Positions 1 to 5,905 of a stretch of 5,905 bases of DNA are shown here, in pieces; within the stretch, counting starts at the first letter, position 1; each line of letters opens with the position of its first letter. The DNA is from Holophagaceae bacterium. Lineage in GTDB: Bacteria; Acidobacteriota; Holophagae; Holophagales; Holophagaceae. Under the pieces are notes generated by a model. The model had not been told where the DNA came from and searched no databases. It worked only from the letters and a program-made list of their open reading frames with translations. The stretch is taken from positions 1-5,905 of the forward strand of contig JANXYT010000295.1 of assembly GCA_025355915.1 (NCBI GenBank), read 5' to 3'. Made by a program: the position numbers and the translations under genes.

Positions 1-1025
1 TGGCGCGTTCGCGCCATGCCATCCGCCACCACCGCGGACAGCAGCGACTCGATGGCGCCGAGGATGGCGATGGCGAAGGCGCTGGGCAGCAGCATGCGCA
101 CCGTTCCGAGGCTCAGCCCCAGGGCTTGCCCATCCAGACCCGGTGCGCTCCAGGGCCACACGAAGGCCGGAAGCACCCGGGGAATGCCCGACACCATGTG
201 CCCGTTCACCAGGGTGTGGAAACGGCTGCCGATGGTGTCCACGCTGAATCCGGGGACCCATCGGCTGAGGGCCCAGGCCGCGGCCGCCGCCAAAGGCAGA
301 GCCAGGAGCGGGGCCGGGATCTTCCGGAGGAACCGGGGGAGCCGGACCAGCCAGCGCTTGGGGAGGCGGGGCGAGAGGAGGATGGCCAGAGTGCCCATGC
401 CGATGAAAAACTCCCAGGGCGAGGCCGTGGGAGCGGCGTGGGCCATGGCGCCCAGGCGTTCCAGAAAATGGTCAGGCGTCTGGACGAGTTTCAGGCCGAA
501 CAGATCCTTGATCTGGAGGATGGCGATCACGGTGGCGATGCCCGAAGTGAAGCCCGTGGTCACAGGGAAAGGGATGAACTCGATGAGTTTGCCCAGGCGC
601 AGGAGGCCCATGCCGATGAGCATCAGGCCCGCCAACAGGCCAGACATCAGCAGGCCTGAGAGCCCGAAGCGGGCATAAAGCGGGGCCAGCACGACGATGA
701 AGGCAGCCGTGGGACCCGCGACCTGGATACGGGATCCCCCCAGCAGGGCGGTCACGAAGCCGGCGATGATCGCGGTGTAGAGTCCCTGTTGGGGGGGCAC
801 ACCCACGGCGATCGCCAGGGCCATGGCCAGCGGCAAGGCCACGATGCCCACCAGGAACCCCGCCGACAGATCCCGTCTGAACTGGCGCCCGGAGTAGCCC
901 TCGGCAAGCACCGCCCGCAGCGCCGCAGCCGGCAGGGCGCTGAGAGGTACGGTGGAGGCAATGTCCTGGAATCGCGTGCGGGCCACGGGCCACTCCTGAT
1001 GCTTGATGATGGGCGGGAGGTTCAT
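1..1025 (-). CDS. dauA: DauA-like SulP family transporter, N-terminal part (3' end beyond the left edge)
   Basis: Inner-membrane anion carrier of the SulP/SLC26 family. The fragment encodes 341 complete codons and runs off the window, so the last membrane helices and the expected cytoplasmic STAS domain are not visible. SulP hallmarks seen are ALPLAMALAI at about residues 63-72, GLYTAIIAGF at 81-90, GGSRIQVAGPTAAF at 96-109 (the substrate-site half-helix region), IPFPVTTGFTSG at 151-162, QIKDLFGL at 171-178, and LGAIESLL at 322-329 with the conserved TM8 glutamate E326, followed by VADGM. From memory the run of motifs resembles E. coli DauA (YchM), which takes up C4-dicarboxylates such as succinate and has a STAS tail; other SulP members carry sulfate or bicarbonate, so the substrate is not settled. 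The ATG start is supported by an in-frame TAG upstream at 1056-1058, no intervening ATG, and a GGGAG ribosome site 4 nt upstream. It is divergent from the glycosyltransferase gene. Confidence 0.88.
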   Translation of the reverse strand, partial: MNLPPIIKHQEWPVARTRFQDIASTVPLSALPAAALRAVLAEGYSGRQFRRDLSAGFLVGIVALPLAMALAIAVGVPPQQGLYTAIIAGFVTALLGGSRIQVAGPTAAFIVVLAPLYARFGLSGLLMSGLLAGLMLIGMGLLRLGKLIEFIPFPVTTGFTSGIATVIAILQIKDLFGLKLVQTPDHFLERLGAMAHAAPTASPWEFFIGMGTLAILLSPRLPKRWLVRLPRFLRKIPAPLLALPLAAAAAWALSRWVPGFSVDTIGSRFHTLVNGHMVSGIPRVLPAFVWPWSAPGLDGQALGLSLGTVRMLLPSAFAIAILGAIESLLSAVVADGMARTR

Positions 1026-1029
1026 GGTA

Positions 1030-1034
1030 CTCCC
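1030..1034 (-). promoter_or_regulatory. Shine-Dalgarno site of the DauA-like gene
   Basis: On the minus strand this reads GGGAG, 4 nt before the ATG at 1025-1023. It supports that start codon. No convincing -35/-10 pair for this gene was found. With only 46 bp between the two divergent starts, its promoter probably lies partly within the opposing coding sequence. Confidence 0.5.
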
Positions 1035-1056
1035 GCGGCATGGCCCGGTGCGCAGC

Positions 1057-1062
1057 TAGACT
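1057..1062 (+). promoter_or_regulatory. Possible -10 element for a leaderless glycosyltransferase mRNA
   Basis: TAGACT matches the TANNNT core of bacterial -10 elements and ends 9 nt before the ATG at 1072. Transcription would then start at about 1069-1072, leaving almost no leader. This fits the lack of any purine-rich ribosome site before that ATG. No good -35 hexamer is seen 17 bp upstream (the sequence there is GC-rich), and a six-base match is weak evidence alone. The same stretch contains a short inverted repeat, AGAC-TGAAC-GTCT (1058-1070), that could be an operator or chance. Confidence 0.25.
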
Positions 1063-1071
1063 GAACGTCTC

Positions 1072-2811
1072 ATGCAGAGAATCCCGTTCAAGGCCCACAC
1101 CTCAGAAACCCTCAGGGTCAGCGGGCGGCGTGTGCTGGGGTGGCGGACGCTGCTCTGGACGGGGCTGGCGGCGCTGCTGCTCTTCGGTCTGGGCCTGGGC
1201 AACCACGAGCTGTGGGACTACCACGAGCCCTATGTGGCGGGCATCGTTCGCGAGATGGCCAGCAGCGGAGATTGGATCGTGCCCACGCTGAACGGCCAGC
1301 CGTTCCTGGAGAAACCGCCCCTCTTCTACGCCCTGGGCGCCTTGGTATGCCGCGCCACGGGCAGCTTTGACCCCTGGGCGCTGCGCCTCCCCTCAGCCAT
1401 CCTCGCCCTGGCCACGGTGGCCTGGATGAGCTTCCTCGGCTGGCGGCTTAGCTCCGCCCGGGCGGGCGGCTGGGCCGGGTTCATGGTGGGCACGGGGGTG
1501 CTGTTCTTCCAGGTGGGCCACATGGCCATCGTGGACATGGCGCTCACCGCTGCAGTCAGCTTCAGCCTGGGCCTGGCCTACCTCGCGCTGGTGGAGCCCG
1601 CCTACCGAAGCCGGTGGATCCCCTGGTTCTGGGCCAGCCTGGGGTTGGCGTTCCTGACCAAGGGGCTGGTGGGGCCGGTGCTCGTGCTGCTGCCGCTGGC
1701 GATCACGCTGCTCATCGAGCGCAATCCGGAGCTGCTGCGTGCCTTCCTGCGGCCCAACTGGGGCATGACCGTGGCGGGGATGCTGGCGCTGGCCTGGGTG
1801 GTGCCGCTGGGGCTCCGGGGGGGCCGCGAGTTCCTCGTGGAGGTCTTCTTGCGGAACACGGTGGGCCGGTTCCTGGCGGATCCGAACCTGGTGCCGCGCA
1901 CGGGACGGCTGGGCGAGCATGTCGAACCGTTCCTGTTCTACGTCCAGCGCGTACCTGGCAACATCCTGCCGTGGCTGGCCATCTGGGCCGCTGCGCTGTG
2001 GTCTGCCTTCCCCCGGAGCCGGCGGCATCACTTGTCCCCCCGCACCTACTTCCTGCCGCTCTCCTTCGGCTTGATCCTGCTGCTGCTGTCCTTTTCCGCC
2101 GAAAAACGGATGGTCTACATCCTGCCCATCTTCCCAATCACCTACCTGCACGCGGCGCTGTGGCTGGATGCCCGGGTGCCCCGGGCGCGGCGGCGCGTGG
2201 ACCGGACGCTCATGGCCGTGCTGGGGCTGACCTTCTTCCTGGTGGGGATCCTCGGGGTGGGGTTTCCCTGGGTGGTGATGGACCGTGCGAACCTGCACTG
2301 GTCTGCGGCGCTGCTCATGTCGCTCGCCTCCCTGGCGCTGAGCGTGCTATCGCTCCGCCTGCTCTGGCGCCGGGACTTCCCGGGTGCGCTGGATCTGGGC
2401 ATGACCCAGTGGGCGGGGTTTCTGGCCATCTTCTTGCTCTTTGCGGTACCCCACTGGGACCAGGAAAACTGGCGGCCCCTGGCGGACCCCTATGCCGTGG
2501 CCCTGCGATTGGAACAGCAGGGCGCTCGCGTCGTGGTGGGGCGGCTTTCGGAGACGCAGCTGGGTTTCGCCAGCCTCCGGTTTCGCCACCGATTGCCCGT
2601 CGGGGACAATGCTCCTGCCTTGGCCCAGGCCCTGGCTTCGGATCAACCCGTGGTGGCCCTGGTCGAACCCGGCTGGTGGGCCGCAGAGTTGGCGATGAAT
2701 CCTCCGGGTGCCCTGCTGCCCACGGCTGCGACGGCCCTGCGTCCCTCCCTGAGACACCGGGCGCCCTTGCTGGTGGTCAATCCCCCGGCATCGCGGTTGG
2801 CCCCGCGCTGA
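1072..2811 (+). CDS. ArnT-like polytopic glycosyltransferase (PMT_2 / GT83 type)
   Basis: A 579-residue integral membrane glycosyltransferase of the GT-C fold. Relatives move a sugar from an undecaprenyl-phosphate carrier onto lipid A, a glycan or a protein on the periplasmic face; the acceptor here is unknown. Seen: a first membrane helix at about 27-45, then the family's periplasmic loop with D49/H51/E52, REM at 60-62, GDWIVPTLNG at 66-75 and EKPPL at 80-84; a second loop aspartate, D155, in VDMALTA; about a dozen hydrophobic segments up to about residue 461; and EKRMVYILPIFP at 344-355, matching the family's late R/K-x-x-YILP motif. Residues about 465-579 form a soluble alpha/beta-like tail, as in ArnT relatives. 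Length is normal for the family. An in-frame TAG at 1057-1059 makes this ATG the first available start. No Shine-Dalgarno is visible; GTG at 1132 is a less likely alternative because it would remove most of the basic N-terminal segment before helix 1. The 3' end overlaps the kinase gene. Confidence 0.88.
   Translation: MQRIPFKAHTSETLRVSGRRVLGWRTLLWTGLAALLLFGLGLGNHELWDYHEPYVAGIVREMASSGDWIVPTLNGQPFLEKPPLFYALGALVCRATGSFDPWALRLPSAILALATVAWMSFLGWRLSSARAGGWAGFMVGTGVLFFQVGHMAIVDMALTAAVSFSLGLAYLALVEPAYRSRWIPWFWASLGLAFLTKGLVGPVLVLLPLAITLLIERNPELLRAFLRPNWGMTVAGMLALAWVVPLGLRGGREFLVEVFLRNTVGRFLADPNLVPRTGRLGEHVEPFLFYVQRVPGNILPWLAIWAAALWSAFPRSRRHHLSPRTYFLPLSFGLILLLLSFSAEKRMVYILPIFPITYLHAALWLDARVPRARRRVDRTLMAVLGLTFFLVGILGVGFPWVVMDRANLHWSAALLMSLASLALSVLSLRLLWRRDFPGALDLGMTQWAGFLAIFLLFAVPHWDQENWRPLADPYAVALRLEQQGARVVVGRLSETQLGFASLRFRHRLPVGDNAPALAQALASDQPVVALVEPGWWAAELAMNPPGALLPTAATALRPSLRHRAPLLVVNPPASRLAPR
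2777..2811. other. 35-bp tail-to-tail overlap of two coding regions
   Basis: The glycosyltransferase stop (TGA 2809-2811, plus strand) lies inside the kinase gene, and the kinase stop (TGA, plus-strand TCA at 2777-2779) lies inside the glycosyltransferase gene. There is thus no room for a conventional terminator between them. A small GC hairpin at 2792-2807 (CGCGG, 6-nt loop, CCGCG) lies in the overlap but has no T-run on either side. Confidence 0.9.
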
Positions 2812-4399
2812 GGCTGGCAGCCACGTCGGCCAGCACGCGCAGGATCTCGCTATCGTCAGGGCGCTGATCCGGCTCCTTGTCGAGCAGGCGGTTCACTAGG
2901 CGGCTGAGGGCAGGGGGCACCTCGGGCCTCAGGAGCAGGAGCTCCGGTGGCAGGGCCAAGCGATGGTGGTTGAGGATCTCGAAGGGGGTCTCCCCCAGGA
3001 AGGGCGGCGCGCCCGCCAGCATGTGGAAGAGAATCACGCCCAGGCTGTAGCGGTCCGCGGCGGGACCCACGTGAGTCTTGAGCTGGGCTTCCGGCGCGGC
3101 GTAGAGGGGGGTTCCAAGGAATGCGTAGGTAGCGGTGACGGTGGCGGTGTCCATGATGCGCGCGATGCCCAGGTCCATGACCTTCGGTCCCTGCGTGGTG
3201 AGCAGGATGTTGCCGGGCTTGAGGTCGCGGTGCACCACGCCATGGCCATGGGCATGGGTCATGGCTTCGGCCACGCCCAAGGCGATGGTGACGCCTTCGG
3301 CGAGGGGCAGCGGGCCATTCGCTTTGAGCCGCTCGTCGAGGGTCTGTCCGGGGAGGTATTCCATGGCCAGGTAGGGCCGGCCGGTCTCGTGGCCAGGGTC
3401 GAGGATGCGGACCAGGTTGGGGTGGAGGAGCCGGGCACCCAATTGGGCTTCCTGGTAGAACCTGGCCCGGAACTCCGCATCGTCCGCCCGGTGCAGGTGG
3501 GGTACCTTCAGGGCGACCTCCTGCCCGGTATCACCATGGTGGGCGAGGAACGTGTCCGAGAATCCACCCCGCCCGAGGAGGCGCTCGATGCGGTACGGCC
3601 CCACCGTCTGGGGCAGGGCGCCTGGGGAAAATGCAGGTGACCTGCCGATCCCGCGGCGGTCGAAGCGGACCTTCCGGAAGGAGCGCTGGGACCAGGCCCA
3701 GGCGGCGATGAGGGCGAGGCCAGCCCCAAGGCCCAAAGGGACCCAGGGAAGGGGGCGGGGAATTTCCGCGGCGGGCGGCGCGGGCGGCTGCGCGTTGGCA
3801 GGTCTCTCGGCAGGAGGCGTGGTGCTTGCTGCTGGAAGGAGTTCGCGAGGGGCTTGCAGGGGTTTGGCCGGCTCCCGGCCTTTGGGGGGGGCTGGTTCAA
3901 CCCGCAGGACGCGGGTGTCCGACTGGGGGGTTCCCTGGTCGGGGGAACGGGGTGGTTCCGCGGTTCGTGGTACGGCCGCGGGTGGCGGCGAAGGCTGGGG
4001 CGGACTGGAGACGGCCTCCCGCTCCGGTGGAACGGGGACAGGTCTGAGGTTGTTTTTCAGGCGCAGGCCCTGAATGCGCCGGGCCAGGGCCTCGCGTGCT
4101 CCAGCCGGCTCGTGGCCAGCCTTCTGGAGCTCGGCCTCGGCGCCGTCCAGATCGCCCAGCTCCACCAGGCAGCGGGCCAGATGGGTCCGGGGATAGTACC
4201 GGAAGAGCAGGTTGTTCCCGTAGATGACAATCCGGGGCGAAGGGGCGGGCCGCAGCTCCAGGGCCCGGCGGAAGGCGGCGGCGGCCCCGGCCCAGTGGCC
4301 TAAATTTTCCGCATTGAGCCCGTCCTGCCAGGCCGAGTAGAAGGTCGGTTGCTGCTGGGCCAGGAGCGGGGCCGCGAGGAGCACCGGCAGCCACCGCAT
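2777..4399 (-). CDS. Transmembrane Ser/Thr protein kinase with N-terminal periplasmic TPR-like domain
   Basis: A 540-residue Hanks-type kinase with unusual domain order. Residues 1-14 are a signal peptide (likely cut after LLA14). Residues about 21-115 are helical with two TPR-like units (AWQDGLNAENLGHWAGAAAA, and LARCLVELGDLDGAEAEL). Residues 120-218 are a low-complexity linker with 32 prolines in 99 positions. Residues about 219-236 are one membrane helix followed by basic residues (RSFRKVRFDRR), so the C-terminus should be cytoplasmic. The kinase domain is about 268-530: GRGGFSDTF loop at 276-284, ALK with K298, helix-C E317, HRDLKPGN at 390-397 with catalytic D392, DLG at 409-411 (in place of DFG), GTPLYAAPE at 429-437, D449, and R513. 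All catalytic residues are present, so it is predicted to be active. The activation loop is rich in threonine. The ATG lies 3 bp after the barrel gene's stop with no clear ribosome site, suggesting translational coupling. Substrates cannot be deduced. Confidence 0.9.
   Translation of the reverse strand: MRWLPVLLAAPLLAQQQPTFYSAWQDGLNAENLGHWAGAAAAFRRALELRPAPSPRIVIYGNNLLFRYYPRTHLARCLVELGDLDGAEAELQKAGHEPAGAREALARRIQGLRLKNNLRPVPVPPEREAVSSPPQPSPPPAAVPRTAEPPRSPDQGTPQSDTRVLRVEPAPPKGREPAKPLQAPRELLPAASTTPPAERPANAQPPAPPAAEIPRPLPWVPLGLGAGLALIAAWAWSQRSFRKVRFDRRGIGRSPAFSPGALPQTVGPYRIERLLGRGGFSDTFLAHHGDTGQEVALKVPHLHRADDAEFRARFYQEAQLGARLLHPNLVRILDPGHETGRPYLAMEYLPGQTLDERLKANGPLPLAEGVTIALGVAEAMTHAHGHGVVHRDLKPGNILLTTQGPKVMDLGIARIMDTATVTATYAFLGTPLYAAPEAQLKTHVGPAADRYSLGVILFHMLAGAPPFLGETPFEILNHHRLALPPELLLLRPEVPPALSRLVNRLLDKEPDQRPDDSEILRVLADVAASLSAGPTAMPGD
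3884..3891. repeat. Eight-base G/C homopolymer inside the kinase linker
   Basis: Eight consecutive G on the plus strand, which is eight C in the kinase coding strand, encoding the A170-P171-P172 part of the proline-rich linker. It is the longest homopolymer I noticed here; tracts of seven occur at about 790 and 1817. A one-base slip would shift the frame before the membrane helix and kinase domain. Confidence 0.85.
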
Positions 4400-4402
4400 G
4401 GT

Positions 4403-5821
4403 TCAGTCGCCCACGAACAGGAAGCGCAGCGCGCGGTCCACGGGGTCGCGATCGAACTTGTAGATGAAGGAGACGTCCAGCCGGTGCTCGCGGATGCGTT
4501 CGACGCCCACGGAGGTGGCGGGCACCCGTGAAAGCAGCTGGTCAATTTCCAGGAACTGGGAGGCCCTGCGCTTCGCCCACCCATAGCGGTAGGCCACATC
4601 CACGCCGGTGTTTCCCCGCTTGAAGCCGCTACCCAGGGACACCCGGTACATCACACGCTGCTCGCCCGTGACCCCGTCCACCACGGGCTGGGGCTCGCGG
4701 CTGAGCCCCGCCCGGAAGGGGATGACGGAATCCAGGTCGGTGATCTGGAGGTACTCCACGCCCAAGTGGGCCGTGGTGGCGTCCGGGGTTCGGTTGCCCT
4801 TGTCGAAATCGAAGAAACTCTGGCCGTTGAGAAATGGCGAGCCGGACATGTAGCGGGTCGTGGACCAGAGGGTGTGGTTCAGGTCCGAGGTGAGGAGCCA
4901 CCGCTCCGCGGGGCGGTAGGCGAGTCCGATGCCCGTGCTGGAGGGCCAGTGGAGGCCGGTGGTGACGGGGGTCCCTCGGGTGTTGCCCCGGGGAAGGTTG
5001 GTCGTCAGCGCGGTGCTGAAGGTGTAATCGGCATGGAAGCCCGTGCGGTGGACCAGCCCCAGGCTCCAGGTAGGCCAGCGCCAGATCAGGCCCAGGTTGA
5101 CGTTATTTCCATCCATGGCATTGAATTGCCGGAACGCCACGGTCGTGGTGGTGGTACCCGCAGTCCGCAGGCTGGAGGAATCCAGGCCCCAGCGGCCCCG
5201 CCACTGGTTAAAGGCCACCCCAAGCAGCATCCGTGGAGAGGCTTCGTAGGCCACGGCGAAGGAGTAGAGATCGATCTGGCCGGACTGGTTGATGCTCTGG
5301 GTCAGGTGGCCGGGGACTCCGGAACCGCTGGTCACCGGCGACTCCTGGAGGGTCCGGTCACTGTCCTCGTTGAGGGCAAAGGCCCGCTGGATGGACAGCT
5401 GGAGCACCAGGTTCCGTCCACCCAGGCGCAAGGGGGCCGTGGCCGAGGCGAATAGTGGATCGAACCGGGTGCTGCTGGTGAGGGCGTCGCTCACGGCCAG
5501 GATGCGACCCGTGCCAGTGGTTTCGAAATCCTGGTAACCCACATTCCGCTGGAGGCCCCGGCCCACGAAACTCACCTCGGGCTGCAGCAGCTGGGCCAGG
5601 CCCGCCGGATTGAACGAGACGGCGGTGGCATCGTCGGCCACCGCGATAAAGGCCCCGCCCAGTCCCATGGCGCGCGCGCCAGCGCCCTCGACCGTGAAGC
5701 TGGTTCGGGACTGCTCGGCGATTAGGGTGCCGATGGGCGACTGCGCCTTCATGGCCACGCCAGCCCATCCGGCGAGGAGGGCCAATCGGGCCAGAAGCAT
5801 GGCGCGGGGACGGAGGTTCAC
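4403..5821 (-). CDS. FadL/OmpP1-like outer-membrane beta-barrel protein
   Basis: Predicted outer-membrane barrel of the OmpP1/FadL/TodX type, a family that carries hydrophobic compounds such as fatty acids or aromatics across the outer membrane; the cargo here is unknown. With the GTG at 5821 it has 472 residues. Residues 1-26 are a signal peptide (basic start with R4, R6; hydrophobic LLARLALLAGWAGVA; cut near AMKA-QS). The mature N-terminus carries GAGARAMGLGGAFIAVADDA and then FNPAGLAQL with NPAG at 71-74, the family hallmark. The rest alternates polar and aromatic residues as barrel strands do. The last typical strand ends in YKF at 454-456, followed by 16 further residues. Start choice: third codon positions are mostly G/C from 5821 inward but only half G/C in the possible extension to GTG 5872, which also overlaps the upstream gene. 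ATG 5800 (465 residues) is the other candidate. No start has a good ribosome site. The kinase gene follows after 3 bp. Confidence 0.82.
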   Translation of the reverse strand: MNLRPRAMLLARLALLAGWAGVAMKAQSPIGTLIAEQSRTSFTVEGAGARAMGLGGAFIAVADDATAVSFNPAGLAQLLQPEVSFVGRGLQRNVGYQDFETTGTGRILAVSDALTSSTRFDPLFASATAPLRLGGRNLVLQLSIQRAFALNEDSDRTLQESPVTSGSGVPGHLTQSINQSGQIDLYSFAVAYEASPRMLLGVAFNQWRGRWGLDSSSLRTAGTTTTTVAFRQFNAMDGNNVNLGLIWRWPTWSLGLVHRTGFHADYTFSTALTTNLPRGNTRGTPVTTGLHWPSSTGIGLAYRPAERWLLTSDLNHTLWSTTRYMSGSPFLNGQSFFDFDKGNRTPDATTAHLGVEYLQITDLDSVIPFRAGLSREPQPVVDGVTGEQRVMYRVSLGSGFKRGNTGVDVAYRYGWAKRRASQFLEIDQLLSRVPATSVGVERIREHRLDVSFIYKFDRDPVDRALRFLFVGD

Positions 5822-5855
5822 CCTTTCATGATGCCTGGTTTTCCCCGCCAGTAGA

Positions 5856-5905
5856 TCAGGCGTAGAACCCACGGTACTTCATGGCCTGGGCGACGCGGTC
5901 GAGGG
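5856..5905 (-). CDS. C-terminal end of an unidentified protein (5' part beyond the right edge)
   Basis: The minus strand reads in frame LDRVAQAMKYRGFYA and then TGA (plus-strand TCA at 5856-5858). Third positions are mostly G/C (C,C,C,C,G,C,G,G,C,T,G,C,C,C), as in the neighbouring genes, which supports real coding. Fifteen residues are too few to name the family. Its stop lies 34 bp upstream of the chosen barrel start, on the same strand, so the three minus-strand genes may form one operon. Confidence 0.55.
   Translation of the reverse strand, partial: LDRVAQAMKYRGFYA

Noticed and set aside
16..678. 220-codon plus-strand ORF antisense to the transporter
   Set aside because: Antisense shadow of a GC-rich gene: Met/Arg/Pro-rich translation, no domain, and the opposite strand is clearly coding.
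472..1098. 208-codon minus-strand ORF over the transporter
   Set aside because: It is an out-of-frame shadow. The adjacent minus-strand frame from 1025 gives continuous SulP motifs; this one gives low-complexity Arg/Pro/His-rich sequence.
1393..2298. 301-codon minus-strand ORF inside the glycosyltransferase gene
   Set aside because: The translation is His/Gln/Pro/Gly-rich with no recognisable fold, typical of the complement of GC-rich membrane-protein codons.
2792..2807. GC hairpin as a bidirectional terminator
   Set aside because: Only a 5-bp stem, no T-run on either side, and it lies inside both coding regions; such hairpins are expected by chance at this GC content.
1614..2867. 417-codon plus-strand ORF in another frame of the glycosyltransferase
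   Set aside because: Ala/Gly/Pro-rich frame-shifted shadow; the in-frame protein carries all the GT motifs without a break.
3239..3263. CATGG-type short repeats
   Set aside because: They encode the His/Gly-rich stretch just before HRDLKP of the kinase, where such residues are common; codon composition explains them.
3740..4045. Low-complexity region as a possible repeat array or non-coding segment
   Set aside because: It is in frame within the kinase gene and encodes the proline-rich linker; no regular repeat unit was found.
4766..5455. 229-codon plus-strand ORF antisense to the barrel gene
   Set aside because: Gly/Ala/Arg-rich shadow with no motif; the opposite strand has a signal peptide and NPAG barrel motif.

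Overview
The window is a densely coding, high-GC stretch of a Gram-negative bacterium. The Gram-negative call rests on an outer-membrane beta-barrel gene with a signal peptide. The GC-saturated third codon positions, the eukaryote-type Ser/Thr kinase and the overall style fit Acidobacteriota of the Holophaga/Geothrix type, but Myxococcota or another high-GC lineage cannot be excluded, so the taxon is a guess. No RNA gene, insertion sequence, CRISPR array or phage gene was seen.

Layout from left to right. The 5' two thirds of a DauA-like SulP anion/dicarboxylate transporter lies on the minus strand and runs off the left edge. After a 46-bp divergent gap comes a complete plus-strand gene for an ArnT-like (PMT_2/GT83-type) membrane glycosyltransferase. 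Its 3' end overlaps by 35 bp, tail to tail, the end of a minus-strand gene for a transmembrane Ser/Thr protein kinase. The kinase gene starts 3 bp after the stop of an upstream minus-strand gene for a FadL/OmpP1-like outer-membrane barrel. The last bases on the right encode the C-terminal end of another minus-strand gene that I could not identify.

The most interesting part is the barrel-kinase pair. The kinase has the reverse of the usual bacterial order: signal peptide, TPR-like domain, about 100 residues of proline-rich linker and a single membrane helix come first, and an apparently active kinase domain is at the C-terminus. Its sensor side is therefore predicted to be in the periplasm, directly beneath the outer membrane where the co-encoded barrel would sit. 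An envelope-sensing or cargo-sensing unit is a reasonable inference but is not shown by the sequence. The transporter and the glycosyltransferase look like ordinary envelope functions with no evident link to that pair.
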